From positions 619,123,000 to 619,186,999 of the forward strand of contig NC_064617.1 of NCBI RefSeq assembly GCF_023898315.1: a stretch of DNA of 64,000 nucleotides, read 5' to 3'. The DNA comes from Schistocerca nitens (lineage: Eukaryota > Arthropoda > Insecta > Orthoptera > Acrididae). The notes under the pieces are model-generated. The model searched no databases. It had not been told where the DNA came from and worked only from the letters and a program-made list of their open reading frames with translations. Within the stretch, counting starts at the first letter, position 1, and the number at the start of each line of letters is the position of its first letter. Positions 45,387-57,040 of the stretch are shown here, piece after piece. Made by a program: the position numbers and the translations under genes.

Positions 45387-46359
45387 TTTAGAAAGAATAA
45401 TCAATCACACGCATATGAGTGACACACTATTTAATGCACAAGAGAAGACTTCCTAATCTATCGCGTTCTGAAACACTTACCAAATAGCTCCTGGCTCACT
45501 TTGCGTTTTAGTACAATGAAATGACACACACAAAAATTAATGACAGAGCCAGAAATACATATAACCAAAATACACCATTCACTTAAATATAATACAGGAT
45601 CATGAAGCTAATAATACATTCGTCTAATAACAGAATATATTTCTCGTGGTGTGTAAATTACACGTGTGCATGTTACACACTGTCGTTTGTATGGCAAGAA
45701 AGACTTCTTGCATTATGATTTTAGTTCTTTCTTACTTTTGCATGATGTCCTTATGTCGGATGCAAAACACAATGCGTGACACAAAAGGCTTCTAGCTTTT
45801 ACAGTTAGTCCCAACCTGAACAGTAGTTGTATTTTACTGCATAAAGATACGATATGTCAGTTGCTTTAAAAGTTCGGCAAATTGTTTCACCTCCCACATG
45901 GTCAATGATTTGTTAATAAATTCTACACAGATGTTTGCAACACATAAAATTCGCAAAAGAAAATACTGTCTTGTCTATTTGCTACGCGTGTTTCTTTTCG
46001 TATAAAATGAAGAAGGTTCTAGAGTGGAACTCATTTCCGTAGATACTGATCATCCATTTTTTAGAAATAATCATTAAGATATAGAGAGATACACAGAGAC
46101 ACAACATAAATAATGCAGATTCTTTGGTGAAAGTTTCGTTGAATCTTTAATTGCATGCAGTGCATTTACTATCTCACTGATGAAATAATTCTTCAGTGTA
46201 CATTAAATATTTAAAAATTAATTTACAAGGCATTGTGCATAAATGCATAAAGAATAAAGTTACAAAAATTTCATTACATACTTTCACAGATCTTCGCAAG
46301 TCTCATGTTTCAGTGTCCCTATTGGCCCAAGGGGTGGATTAAGTTTGGTGGGAGGATTA
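45387..46359. other. No recognisable feature
   Basis: AT-rich, no ORF and no pol motif seen. By position it would be the start of the reverse transcriptase of the old LTR element. Confidence 0.45.
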
Positions 46360-46889
46360 CTGTTGTAAACGAAATTCGTGTGATACTCACATCCATTAAT
46401 TACCCGGGGCTGCCAGAGAATACCTGATCATGTAACAATAGGTTCGCCAGTTCAGCTTTCTGATATACGTGGCAGAATTTGTTGTTACATCCCTTAGTAC
46501 GATTTAAATAGGATATCATCACATTCCCTGCTATAACTAAAAAAGTCTTACACTTTCGAGGTTTACCTTCATGCTCCCCCATCGCAGGAATTCCATCCTA
46601 GCAAGCACAGCACAGACAACCTTTGTACTACGAGAAACGTGCATTTTATTGATCCTTCTTCGAATTCTGTCATCTTCTGTGCTTGCTTCTGTACACTTTG
46701 TGTACAGGTGCCAACAGTTCCCGAGACTGCACGATTGTATCGTTCACGATGTTTTCTTAACACCTGGCTGGCCAAAATATTCATTTCAGCCCCTGTGTCA
46801 GTCGCTAGTAGTCGAGACTCCCTGAACAATAGCGTGGACTGCGGTCTGAACTTGGTCCTCACATTACTCTTTGCATGGTGCAGCATCAC
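46360..46889 (-). pseudogene. Retropepsin and pol linker relic of the LTR element
   Basis: A 106-codon frame (46889-46569) holds an aspartic protease: the active-site motif LLATDTGAEMN (Asp codon 46799-46797), a middle glycine region, and near the end FLVVQRLSVLCLLGW, which corresponds to the second conserved block (ILG). In such elements this enzyme cleaves the Gag-Pol polyprotein. A second frame (46582-46400) continues to LLLHDQVFSGSPG, the type of linker found just before Ty3/gypsy reverse transcriptase. Stops and a frameshift separate them. Nothing recognisable follows. Retropepsin assignment is firm; Ty3 type rests on the linker. Confidence 0.75.
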
Positions 46890-48133
46890 CGCGAAGTTAT
46901 TTTGGTATGTCGGTAGCGTCGTTGTGACGTAGCCTGTTTATTAGTTCGCTGTAACAGGTTTCCCATCCATTCCAGCGGTCACTATCAGCGAGCGTGATAA
47001 GACCGTCTTTGGTTTGTCGTCACATTTGAGGTGGAGGATCGCTCTTCAGCGACCGCAACTCTCCTTATTGGTTCCTGCAGATGTTGAGAGCAACCAGGAG
47101 GTCGTCCTGAATTTGTAACCAACCAAATATCGCTCATATTCTGTATTTGGGTTGGTCCGTGAAAATAAGACTGCTTTCGATTACAGTTACGAGGTGTCCT
47201 CCAATGTTCTCCATGCAACCCATTTGTACTCATTTGGTAACCCTTTGTGTATCGGTTGTGATTGCTGTTAGTTCGTCTTGCGAAGCCTGCAGCGTCTTAC
47301 ATCTGCTCATTTCTGTTCAAATCTTTAGGTTCACCTGGAGGTGGGGCGCCGTTGACACTACTTATGACACTCCGGTCATAGCTGTAGTGGTGCACGGAAT
47401 GTAATGTCACCGAGCCACTGTTGCCTCTACTTTGCTCGGCGTCCTCCACAATAAAGTCCAACGAACCCACCGCCAACAGTAAGTTCTCTGTGCTCTCTTC
47501 CGGTGTACGTATCAACTTTCCCCGAATACAGATCGATAATTTATCTTTCAGTATTCCTATTAGGCTGTCGGGTATTCCCAAAACAGAATTTAACTAAGGT
47601 ATCTCTTGAAATACATCTTCAGACAGCCTTGATTCGGATCATAAGTCTCATGACTGAACACCTCTGGCCTTATGTGAGCTTGCACGTCCACCGACCAATA
47701 TTATGCAAGGAACGCCTGTTCAAAGTGATTATAGATTAAACAAGTTTCAGAAGTTTCCGCTGCCCGCAGAGCGGATTCCCCTTGTACACTGAAGAGCCGA
47801 AGAATACTGGCAAACCTGCCTAATATCGTGTCGGGCCCCCGCGGGCATGCAGAAGTGCCACAACACGACGTGGCATGGAGTACACTAACGTCTGAAGTAG
47901 TGCTGGAGGGGACTGACACCATGAATACCGCAGAGCTGCCCGTAAATCCGTAAAAGTGGAGATCTCTTCTGAACAGCACGTTGTAAGGCATCCCAGATAT
48001 GCTCTGTAATGTTCACGTCTAGGGAATTTGGTGGCCAACGGAAGTGTTTAATCTCAGAAGAGTGTTCCTGGAGCCATCCTGTAGCAATTCTGGACGTGTA
48101 GGGTGCTGCATTATCCTGCTGGAATTGTCCAAG

Positions 48134-48231
48134 TCTAGAGCCTAAAATCCTTCAGCTAGTTTGTTAGCTGTATCTGGTATTTCGCAGCAGGCCTCTGTGA
48201 GGCTTGGTGTTTCTGTTTTGATTGATTCTAT
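48134..48231 (-). repeat. 98-bp exact copy of gag sequence inside the transposon
   Basis: Identical base for base to 49353-49450, from tctagagcctaaaatcc to ttgattctat. In this place it replaces about 15-20 bases expected in the transposase gene, between the phrase gtccaag and catggacatgg. The other copy is continuous with gag, so this one is the acceptor. Confidence 0.93.
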
Positions 48232-48381
48232 CATGGACATGGACATGAATGGATGCAGGTGATCAACCAGGATGCTTACATACGTGTCACTTGTCGTAGT
48301 CGTAACTGGACGTATCAGGGGTCCGATATTACTCCATCTAAACATATCCCACACCATTACAGAGCCACCAACAGCTTGGAC

Positions 48382-48586
48382 AGCCGGCCGATGAGGCCGA
48401 GCGGTTCTAGGCGCTTCAGTCTGGAACCGCGAGACCGCTACGGTCGCAGGTTCGAATCCTGCCTCGGGCATGGATGTGTGTGATGTCCTTAGGTTAGTTA
48501 GGTTTAAGTAGTTCTACGTTCTAGGGGACTGATGACCTCAGATGTTAAGTCACATAGTGCTCAGAGCCATTTCAACCATTTTGAAC
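48382..48586 (+). mobile_element. tRNA-derived SINE, family A
   Basis: Full-length copy (B-box ggttcgaatcc) inside the Tc1-like relic. Flanked by a 10-bp duplication with one mismatch (cagcttggac at 48372-48381, cagcttgaac at 48587-48596). Confidence 0.9.
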
Positions 48587-49352
48587 CAGCTTGAACGGTC
48601 CCCTGTTGACATGCAGGGTTCATGGATTCATGAGATTATCTCCATACCCGTACACGTCCACCCGCTCGATACAATTTGAAACGAGACTCTTCCGACCAGG
48701 AAACAAGTTTCCAGTCATCAACAGTCCAATGTCGTGTTGATGGGCCCAGGCAAGGCGTAGAGCTTTGTGTCGCGCAGTCATCAAGGGCAGACGAGTAGGC
48801 TTCGGCTCCGGAAGCCCATATCGATGATGTTTCGTTGAATGGTACGCACGCTACACTTTTTGATGGCCCAGCATTGATATCTGCAGCAACTTGCGGAACG
48901 ATTGCACTTCTGTCGCGTTAAACGATTCTCTTCAGTCGTTCCCGGCCGTAGCGATGTCGGAGATTTGATATTTTTCTGGATTCCTGATATTCACGGTACA
49001 CTCGTGAAGTGGTCGTACTGGGAAGTCCCAACTTCATTGCAGCCTCGGAGATGCTTTGTCCTATCGCTCGTCGACTGTGACACCATGTTCGAACTCACTA
49101 AAAAACCTTGATAACCGATCTGACAACTGCACCAGGCGCTGCAGACCGCAACGGCGTATTCTGTCTGTTTACATATCAGTGTATTTGAATAAGCATGCCT
49201 TCACCAGTTTCTTTGGTGTATGGCTTGAAACTGCCAGTGCTTAAGAAAACTTTCTTCTAGAAACATAGCTGTTAACGGCGGTGTCGCCCCCATCAGATCA
49301 TATGAGAATTCTCCTTTTCGACGTGTTATTATCAGACTTTTTCTGAGCACCT

Positions 49353-49450
49353 TCTAGAGCCTAAAATCCTTCAGCTAGTTTGTTAGCTGTATCTGGTATT
49401 TCGCAGCAGGCCTCTGTGAGGCTTGGTGTTTCTGTTTTGATTGATTCTAT
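49353..49450 (-). repeat. 98-bp donor segment in gag
   Basis: Source copy of the exact duplication at 48134-48231. It encodes the gag stretch from about IESIKTETPS to LAEGF and includes the gag stop at 49361. The two copies start 1,219 bp apart in direct orientation. Confidence 0.93.
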
Positions 49451-49786
49451 ATTTCTAACCATTTGATTATTAACGTCATTAAGCACGCCGTTGAACTCTC
49501 GATCCATTCTAGTGGATTGTTCTTTCGCGATTCTAGAAAAATTTTTCTTCATCTCGGCTGTTTGATTTTCTGCAACATTATCAAATTTTCCATCCATCTT
49601 TGTGGACTACTCTTTCATCATGCAATTCATTTTGGTCATTACTTCTGTATCGGGGGCAGTCGCCACTGTGGCTAATATTTCGTATAAATCAATGAATGGG
49701 CTCACAGCTTCACTGTTTTGAGCATCTTCCACACCGAGCTGCGATTGTTCATCAATATTGGTCTGATTTTCCGTTTCGGTTTCCAT

Positions 49787-50389
49787 GTTGTGCGGTTTCC
49801 CAAATTTTTTCATCACTGAGAGTTCAAAAATATTGTAACAGTAAAAAGAAAAGTGATTTACTGCATCACACACGTATATTTTCCACACGTGAGAGCTGCA
49901 GTAATTATGAAGTAAGGTTTAAGACAAGGTGTATGCTAATGTACCAAAATATAAGAGCTTCAAAATATGCTACCATACCGATATGCAGTAGGAAAGCGGC
50001 CATATTTTACAACTTTAATTAATAGTGTACACAATTGCACAAATGAAAATTATCATTAAAATTCAGGATGTCTCATGAGTTTTTCTTTAAAATTTTGAAA
50101 AGTTGTCGAGCACGTAAAACACGCAAATAATGATGGTACACCTTACCTTTCTATCTGTGTATCTGTGTGTTGCGTTATGTCGTGGTAATAAAAGGTTTTT
50201 CCTTTCCCGGATCCAGTAGAGATTTTAATAAAATTACTTCAAGACAGATATCTTCACTTTTTTTCCTTTTGCAGTTATTGATTTCCAAGTTTGCTCTCAG
50301 ACATTTGACATGAAGCAGAAACAATTTATAATACACACATAAAAAACATTTCGCGGCCTTACGCTGGGCGTCAGCATGAATTGTTTCCC
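49787..50389. other. Presumed leader between LTR-like block B and gag
   Basis: No ORF of note. A phrase that reads TGGATCCGGG on the minus strand (50203-50212) could be a primer binding site, but it does not abut a clear LTR end. Confidence 0.4.
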
Positions 50390-50767
50390 CCTCCTCTTTC
50401 TCTGAAGTAGTGAAAGCTTTCAGAGAAGCGAGTCAACTGCATTAAATTAATGACACGTATTAACAGAGACAGATCACAACTGCCACGAGACGACAATTAA
50501 TATGACTGTGATAAGTGATTCTGCTACCGCATAGGGTTCCTGCTTCGAAAAGAAAGTGCATATCTTCAGTAGAGAGTGCTGGATGAGAATACTTGACATT
50601 TTTTCTACTAGCATTGGAAAAAATAGGGCAGCTGGGTCTATATCTGACTGGTATTGAAGATCATTCTCAGCACAGTTTGCACAAAAGTTACTGCAAGGTA
50701 CTTTAAATATCAGTTAAACAATCCAGGGCGGTTTTGTACTTGGTTCAAAGAAGTATTAATAACTGAA

Positions 50768-50968
50768 AAAAATGGTTCAAATGGCTCTGAGCACTATGAG
50801 ACTCAACTGCTGAGGTCATTAGTCCCATAGAACTTAGAACTAGTTAAACCTAACTAACCTAAGGACATCACAAACATCCATGCCCGAGGCAGGATTCGAA
50901 CCTGCGACCGTAGCGGTCTTGCGGTTCCAGACTGCAGCGCCTTTAACCGCACGGCCACTTCGGCCGGC
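50768..50968 (-). mobile_element. tRNA-derived SINE, family A
   Basis: Full-length minus-strand copy, closely matching the copy at 35790. Flanked by a perfect 11-bp duplication taataactgaa at 50757-50767 and 50969-50979. Confidence 0.95.
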
Positions 50969-51176
50969 TAATAACTGAACACGGGGTATGTTCGGCCATT
51001 ACGACTCGTAACAATTCGTTGCTGAATTCGCTGTTCCAGCCGTAGAATATTTCGAAAAATAATGACTGAATACATATGCATGTCAAAGTTCAAGGAGAGG
51101 AAAGTGCTCTATAAATGAAATAGTGGCATAGATCAGACACATTAGTTTCATTCTTATCTAAAGCATGCGAAAACTA

Positions 51177-52516
51177 CGAAGGCAGTTCAATAAGTAATGC
51201 AACACATTTTTTTTTCTCGGCCAATTTTGGTTGAAAAAACCGGAAATTTCTTGTGGAATATTTTCAAACAATCCCGCTTCGTCTCGTATAGTTTCATTGA
51301 CTTCAGACAGGTGGCAGCGCTGTACGGAGCTGTTAAAATGGCGTCTGTAACGGATGTGCGTTGCAAACAATGGGCAGTGATCGAGTTTCTTTTGGCGGAA
51401 AACCAGGGCATCTCAGATATTCATAGGCGCTTGCAGAATGTCTAAGGTGATCTGGTAGTGGACAAAAGCACGGTGAGTCGTTGGGCAAAGCGTGTGTCAT
51501 CATCGCCGCAAGGTCAAGCAAGACTGTCTGATCTCCCGCGTGCGGGCCGGCCGTGCACAGCTGTGACTCCTGCAATGGCGGAGCGTGCGAACACACTCGT
51601 TCGAGATGATCGACGGATCACCATCAAACAACTCAGTGCTCAACTTGACATCTCTGTTGGTAGTGCTGTCACAATTGTTCACCAGTTGGGATATTCAAAG
51701 GTTCGTTCCCACTGGGTCCCTCGTTGTCTAACCGAACACCATAAAGAGCAAAGGAGAACCATCTGTGCGGAATTGCTTGCTCGTCATGTGGCTGAGGGTG
51801 ACAATTTCTTGTCAAAGATTGTTACAGGCGATGAAACATGGGTTCATCACTTCCAACCTGAAGCAAAACGGCAATCAATGGAGTGGCGCCACACCCACTC
51901 CCCTACCAAGAAAAAGTTTAAAGCCATACCCTCAGCCGGTAAAGTCATGGTTACAGTCTTCTGGGACGCTGAAGGGGTTATTCTGTTCGATGTCCTTCCC
52001 CATGGTCAAACGATCAACTCTGAAGTGTATTGTGCTACTCTTCAGAAATTGAAGAAACGACTTCAGCGTGTTCGTAGGCACAAAAATCAGAACGAACTTC
52101 TCCTTCTTCATAACAACGCAAGACCTCACACAAGTCTTCGCACCCGAGAGGAGCTCACAAAACTTCAGTGGACTGTTATTCCTCATGCACCCTACAGCCC
52201 CGATCTCGCACCGTCGGATTTCCATATGTTTGGCCCAATGAAGGACGCAATCCGTGGGACGCACTACGCGGATGATGAAGAAGTTATTGATGCAGTACGA
52301 CGTTGGCTCCGACATCGACCAGTGGAATGGTACCGTGCAGGCATACAGGCCCTCATTTCAAGGTGGCGTAAGGCCGTAGCATTGAATGGAGATTACGTTG
52401 AAAAATAGTGTTGTGTAGCTAAAAGATTGGGGAATAACCTGGTGTATTTCAATGCTGAATAAAACAACCCCTGTTTCAGAAAAAAATGTGTTGCTTTACT
52501 TATTGAACTGCCCTCG
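51177..52516 (+). mobile_element. Mariner transposon, near full length
   Basis: 1340 bp with inverted repeats (left cgaaggcagttcaataagta, right end complementary with few mismatches) and TA on both sides (51175-51176, 52517-52518). It contains one transposase gene with a single stop codon and a polyadenylation signal at 52458-52463. It is inserted in LTR-like block B. Confidence 0.95.
51338..52408 (+). pseudogene. Mariner transposase with nonsense codon and lost catalytic Asp
   Basis: A DD34D transposase of 356 codons from the ATG at 51338 (MASVTDVRCKQ). The frame is open except for TAA at codon 36 (51443-51445), where Tyr is likely ancestral. Helix-turn-helix segments occupy about residues 1-110. 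The first catalytic Asp is present (VTGDETW, residue 165). The second position is Asn instead of Asp (HNNARPH, residue 259, codon AAC at 52112-52114). The third is Asp294 (APSDFHMF), 34 residues further on. Both lesions abolish activity on their own. Otherwise the protein is full length, so the copy is fairly young. Confidence 0.93.
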
Positions 52517-52845
52517 TATGTACACGGGCAGACGCTTACAGAATAATTCAACTCGGCAACGCAGGAAACGGAAGACGAATTGGTAGTGTGTTAGCGCACA
52601 AGGAAACAATAGAAGTACAATTACACTTTTCTGTTTTAGCAGATGAATACTGAATGTCTCTGACTTTTTACAAGATTCTGACCTGAGGTAGAAATCGCTG
52701 GGGCCATTCATATTATATCTGCGCTTTACAATGTCGATTTAAACGAAACGAAAGGTGCACATACACCCTAGAGTTAGACTCTGTCCTCAACATCAATAAG
52801 GAAGCATGTATTTTTATAAAGAAGTATCTCAATGAAATAAACAAT

Positions 52846-54902
52846 CGACCTGAAAACATTAAATTTTTAGTCACTAGTGGCAACTTCAGACGATTTAGAA
52901 GCTCGACGAGAAAATTGCTGTGCGATTTCGATATCTTTTCTAGCAATTTATTCACATCACACTGTCTGATGATCGTCAGGCGGTTAACCGAGTCTTTCCT
53001 TCAGCGCATCATTTTTCGTGTCATTACCACGACATTGCTACATCTATGTAAAACATGTAAATTTTGACATGAGAAATTGAGAAGCATTTAAATATTATCG
53101 TCTGAAAACATCTCCAGCTTCGTGACTACCTAATTGCTTTCTGTATTCCTTCCATTCTAACCAAGAAATGAAATATCAAGTGCAGAGAACATTCTGCGAG
53201 CATCGTATCGCTATGTGACGCATTCAGCCAGGTTTCAGTTAACGACCGTATAAAAATGTAAAACAAAAAATGAAATGCTTCCTCTTACTATCAAAACACG
53301 TACTCAAACATTCGTCAGCACAATACGTACTAAACCGTACAATTTGAAGTGTGTACCGCAATATAATAAGATATTTTAAATTTTAAATTGTGCTAATGAA
53401 AATACTTGCATCGTTTATTTACCAATAGCAACATCACAGAGTCGTTCGTGTCCACTCTATCATTTTAGTATAGTTTGTCATATACGTCATTTTGAAGCAT
53501 CGTACAAGATAACTGCATACATGGAGCCTACATTTTCTGGATGGAGTCGCGGCCATAATGTGATTTATGAAATAAAAAAATAAATAAAAAAATTTAAATA
53601 CCTAGACCGCAGGTTTTTTTTTCCTTTAGCAAATTAAAGGACAATAACTAGTTCCAGTTACTATCTACAAACGTCTTCCGATCGTCGCAACCGTAAAAAA
53701 GCGGTGAATATTCGATGAAAACTATCATCGTTACCTGTAATCATGCAATTGTAAGTATTCATGTTGTGGGCCAACAAGATTACTGCGATGAACTGAGCTC
53801 CTTATCATTAACAGTAAAGTGAAGTTGCTACTAGAACTTTGTTAAGAACAGCAATTAGGAGGAAAATCATATTAATGGTTTATTGCTTGTCCTTATGTCT
53901 CTTGAAAATGCAGCTGTCAGCCACATATTACTGTCGCATTTTTATGTAGATTCTGCAGAACAGCCTATGTCACTTTGCATCCATTTTCATTTTCGATATT
54001 GTGATTGACATTCTGCTGGGAAGCTAATGCTGATTCATTAGTTTGTGGTGCTTGACGGAAAAAGTTTCAACAGCGCGGTACTTTTGAAATCACCGACACC
54101 TGTCAATCGAGCTTCGATTACTGTGGCCTATATACGTCAAGCTAAATACGTTTGACCATCTATTTTACGCTTATCAAACGGCCGATAAGTGGAGAAAGCA
54201 TACGTGCAATCCAAATGTGGTCGTTGGCTGTCTTCTGACATTAGTTTCTTCCTACTCAGCTTACGTGTCTCGTAATTTTACTGACAACTATTCCGAAATA
54301 GGTGTGTCTAACACCTTTGTTTTTTTTTCTTGCATTATAGATCTCCGCGATAGCTATCCATATAAAGCTATAATTTAGTGCATGTTTAATTAACGCCGGC
54401 GCTCCTTATATACTTTACGAATCACGCTTTATTTCTAGGTCATCCATTGTTAGCAAATCTCTCCTAGATGATCAACCAAATGGCCACACTAGAATTTGAT
54501 TTGACTAGCAAATATCCACATGATTACCGCTTATACGTGATAAATCAGTTGGTTGTTGAATTCGCACTTCAATAATCTACAACATATACACGTAAATAGT
54601 TTTCATCCACAGAAGCACTCTGCATCTACATCTCTTTGATTACTCTGCCATTGACACTGAAGTGACTGACAAAGGATTCATAGAACCACTTTTGAATCTC
54701 ACATCCATCTACAATATCTTCAGTAAACTACAACAGCAAAGCTTGCGCAAGACCTTTATTTAAGAAGTGTGCGCGTCACATCTTCCTCGGTCCAGAACTT
54801 TCTCTGACAAAGCGCATGAGGTGCAAAAAAGTACCTTTCAAGCATTTAGGATAAGAGACTCGATTTGTAGAGAAGGGAATTTTATATGTTGCTCTATAAA
54901 TA
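52846..54902. other. No recognisable feature
   Basis: AT-rich, with an A/T tract at 53571-53600. 52930-53130 weakly matches the flank of LTR-like block A (42060-42265). No coding is seen. Confidence 0.45.
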
Positions 54903-56415
54903 CGAGGGGCTGTTGAAAAGTTTTTAGCCCGACATAGTTACAGTAATGTCTTGCACAAATAACACCACCTACTTTTATGGTGACCCTTGTGGGTATGAAA
55001 GTAAAATTTCGCGGCTCCAGCTTCGTTAGTGTTGCCTCTAGCATGCGTTGTGTACCGTAGTGTAAGCAAAATGGCGAATATTGAGAGAATGAAGAACCGT
55101 GCTGTGATTGAATATCTTCCTTTGAAGAGAATGACGCCCAAGAAAATTGTGGAGAACGTGCAGAATACACTTAAGGATAGAGCTCCGTGTTATACAACAA
55201 TGAAAAACTTGGCGTCCCACTTGAAACGTAGAAGAACGAGAATGGAAGATGAGCCAAGGAGCGGAAGACCTATCACCGTTGCCACTGGTGAAACAGTGAC
55301 TTCAATTCACGATACGATTTTGCAGAATCGTCGAACAACGTTGCAGCACATTTAAACTACATTTGGAATATCCCATGGGCGTGCTCATGACATTGTTGTG
55401 GATATTTTGAGGATGCGGAAAGTTTCAATTCGGCGGGCCCTGAAAGACCTGTATGAAAAGATCAGAGACGGGAGCGAGTGCAGTCTTGTGAAGAAATTGT
55501 CCGCCAATTTTAAGCGGATGAAGGCGGCTTTCTTGCAATGTATATAACAATTCATGACACTTGCGTTCACCACTTTCATCTTGAGATAAAGCAACAGTCA
55601 CAACAATGGAAACATCCTTCATTCCCTATCCCCAAAAAAATTCCGGGTGCAAAAATCAGCCGATAGGGTAATGGAATCGGTCTTCTGGGATTTAGAAGGG
55701 GTAATTATGGTGGTTTACTTGCAAAAGGCGTAACTATCAATGCATCATACTATTGAACCGTCTTGCTCTGTTTGAGAGAAGAGATAAAGAAAGCCGCGCC
55801 GGGTAGCCACGCGGTCTTGGGGGTCTTGTCACGATCCGCGCGGTTCCCACCGTCGGAGGTTCGAGTCCTCCCTGGGGCATGGGATTGTGTGTCGTCCCTA
55901 GAGTACGTAAGTTTAAGTTAGATTAAATAGTGTGTAAGCTTAGGGACCGATGATCTCAGCACTTTGGTCCCATAAGACCCTACCATAAATTTCCAAATTT
56001 CCAGAAAAAGAAAAACAGGCGCGGAAAATTGGCGCCGCGGACTTCTCTTGCATTTGGGCAATGCACCGGCACACAAGACTCGCAACACTGGAAACTCTGG
56101 CTGAATGCGGATTCGAATTGTTACTGCATCCGCTGTATTCTCCAGATTTCACTCCACTGGACTTTTTTCTTTTCCCAAACCTACAAAAAGACTCAAAAGA
56201 CGACGATTTGGCAATGGAGATCCAGTGATTCATACTGTGAACGCTTGGTAGGACTCGAAGTCGAAGACCTTTTACTTAAATGGTTTGCAGAAGTTATCTG
56301 AGCGTGCTCGCAAGTGTATTAGTGTACACGAGTATTACATTGGAAAATAAATTGGTTTTATGAAATTTGTGCCATTCTTTATTTGTTAGGGTAGAAATTT
56401 TTCGACCTCCCGTCG
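54903..56415 (+). mobile_element. Mariner-family transposon relic with a SINE inside
   Basis: Ends are imperfect inverted repeats (cgaggggctgttgaaaag at left, ttttcgacctcccgtcg at right) flanked by TA (54901-54902, 56416-56417). The transposase begins MANIERMKNR at 55071. N-terminal helix-turn-helix and the RSGRP linker (SGRPITVATGE) are in frame to 55355, then stops and frameshifts follow. FWDLEGV appears near 55690 and the C-terminal part follows the SINE (hydrophobic PDF-like block near 56150). The segment with the first catalytic Asp is deleted. A related but different lineage from the mariner at 51177. Confidence 0.82.
55796..56004 (+). mobile_element. tRNA-derived SINE, family B (copy 2)
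   Basis: Head with ggtagccacgcggtct and B-box ggttcgagtcc, body with gcttagggaccgatgatctc. Interrupts the mariner relic. The flanking sequences are purine-rich (gataaagaaa and gaaaaagaaa), so the target duplication and the right limit are uncertain. Confidence 0.78.
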
Positions 56416-56417
56416 TA

Positions 56418-57040
56418 AGCTCTTGACAACTGTACTGTGCAGTGCGATAGTGATGGGCATAGACTTATTCTTACTGTCGAAGAGATTTGCTTAGGCTGAA
56501 TGCGATCTCAGCGAAAGAGCGGAAAACTCAAATGTTTCGTCTGTTATCCGATCTGAGAACAATGACATTACCCAGAGATAAGCTTATTGGGCTCTCGTTT
56601 GAAAGGAATTGCGCTAGAATCCCCATGCGGTGATTCTGCTACGTTTTCCATAGTGCAGGCTGCCCATAGTTAAAGCACCAATTTGGAAACGCTGTAGAAA
56701 GAAGAGCAATGCCCAGACTGACGTCAAACTTGAACAGCATATTATTGGCGCAGGGGAAACGTGATGGAACTAAAAGACATTTAATGGAAACTTCACTATC
56801 AAATGGCTCTGTAAGCGTCTTAACGTGAATGGTGTGGGCTACAAATGAGAGATGAATCGTATTACGACGGCTAGGGTTTGAGTTACACAATATTCCATTC
56901 GTAGTGCATGGTTGCACAAGGTCGGCAGTTAACAGATGTAGCAGTGTTAGTTAAAAAAGCCCATTCACCACGACAGAGTCCTATCACATCGGCTGGGAAA
57001 ATCGCTTTTTAATTTTCTTGAGGCCAAAAAACCGCGTAAA
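56418..57040. other. No recognisable feature
   Basis: Unassigned sequence between two transposase relics. Confidence 0.5.

Larger units (their letters stand above)
47787..49218 (-). mobile_element. Tc1-like transposon relic inside gag
   Basis: Left end cactgaagagcc preceded by TA (47785-47786). Right end ccagtttctttggtg followed by TA (49219-49220), with about 8 bp lost from the right inverted repeat. On the minus strand a Tc1-type transposase is readable in broken frames: SEESR block near 48690 (first catalytic Asp changed to Glu), QQDNA near 48110 and TEHIWD near 48010. A family A SINE and a 98-bp foreign piece interrupt it. Removing the element and one TA joins the flanking gag frame, which fixes the limits. 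Confidence 0.82.
46985..49786 (-). pseudogene. gag gene of the LTR element, interrupted by a transposon
   Basis: Gag forms the particle shell. The ATG is at 49786-49784 (METETENQ). An acidic N-terminus and a coiled-coil-like segment (DGKFDNVAENQTAEMKKNF) follow, with an in-frame TAG near 49605 and another stop at 49361. The frame then runs to the Tc1-like insert, and beyond it (from 47784) continues in register with the region EQAFLA plus a YWS block, typical of the core of insect Ty3/gypsy Gag, then GILKDKLSI. Excising the insert with one TA restores continuity. A basic region with Arg and Asn ends it near 46990. Several stops make it non-functional. Confidence 0.68.
42270..52845 (-). mobile_element. 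Old Ty3/gypsy-like LTR retrotransposon with nested insertions
   Basis: Two homologous blocks in the same orientation (42270-43110; 50390-52845 with inserts) enclose, on the minus strand, a gag gene, an aspartic protease with DTGA motif, a protease-RT linker and about 3 kb of eroded sequence where the rest of pol would be. The layout fits an LTR element of about 7-8 kb before insertions. The LTR limits are approximate; I could not fix TG/CA ends, a primer site or target duplications. Inserts are a Tc1-like transposon, a mariner and four SINEs. Confidence 0.6.
50390..52845 (-). repeat. LTR-like block B (5' end of the element), with SINE and mariner inserted
   Basis: Outside the two inserts it aligns with block A: gccacgaga, gtgattctgcta, cttacagaataattcaactc, caggaaacggaagac. 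The mariner sits at the TA where block A reads gcgtacacgtgcag. A further stretch, about 52930-53130, resembles 42060-42265 just outside block A, so the duplicated unit may be longer. Confidence 0.6.
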
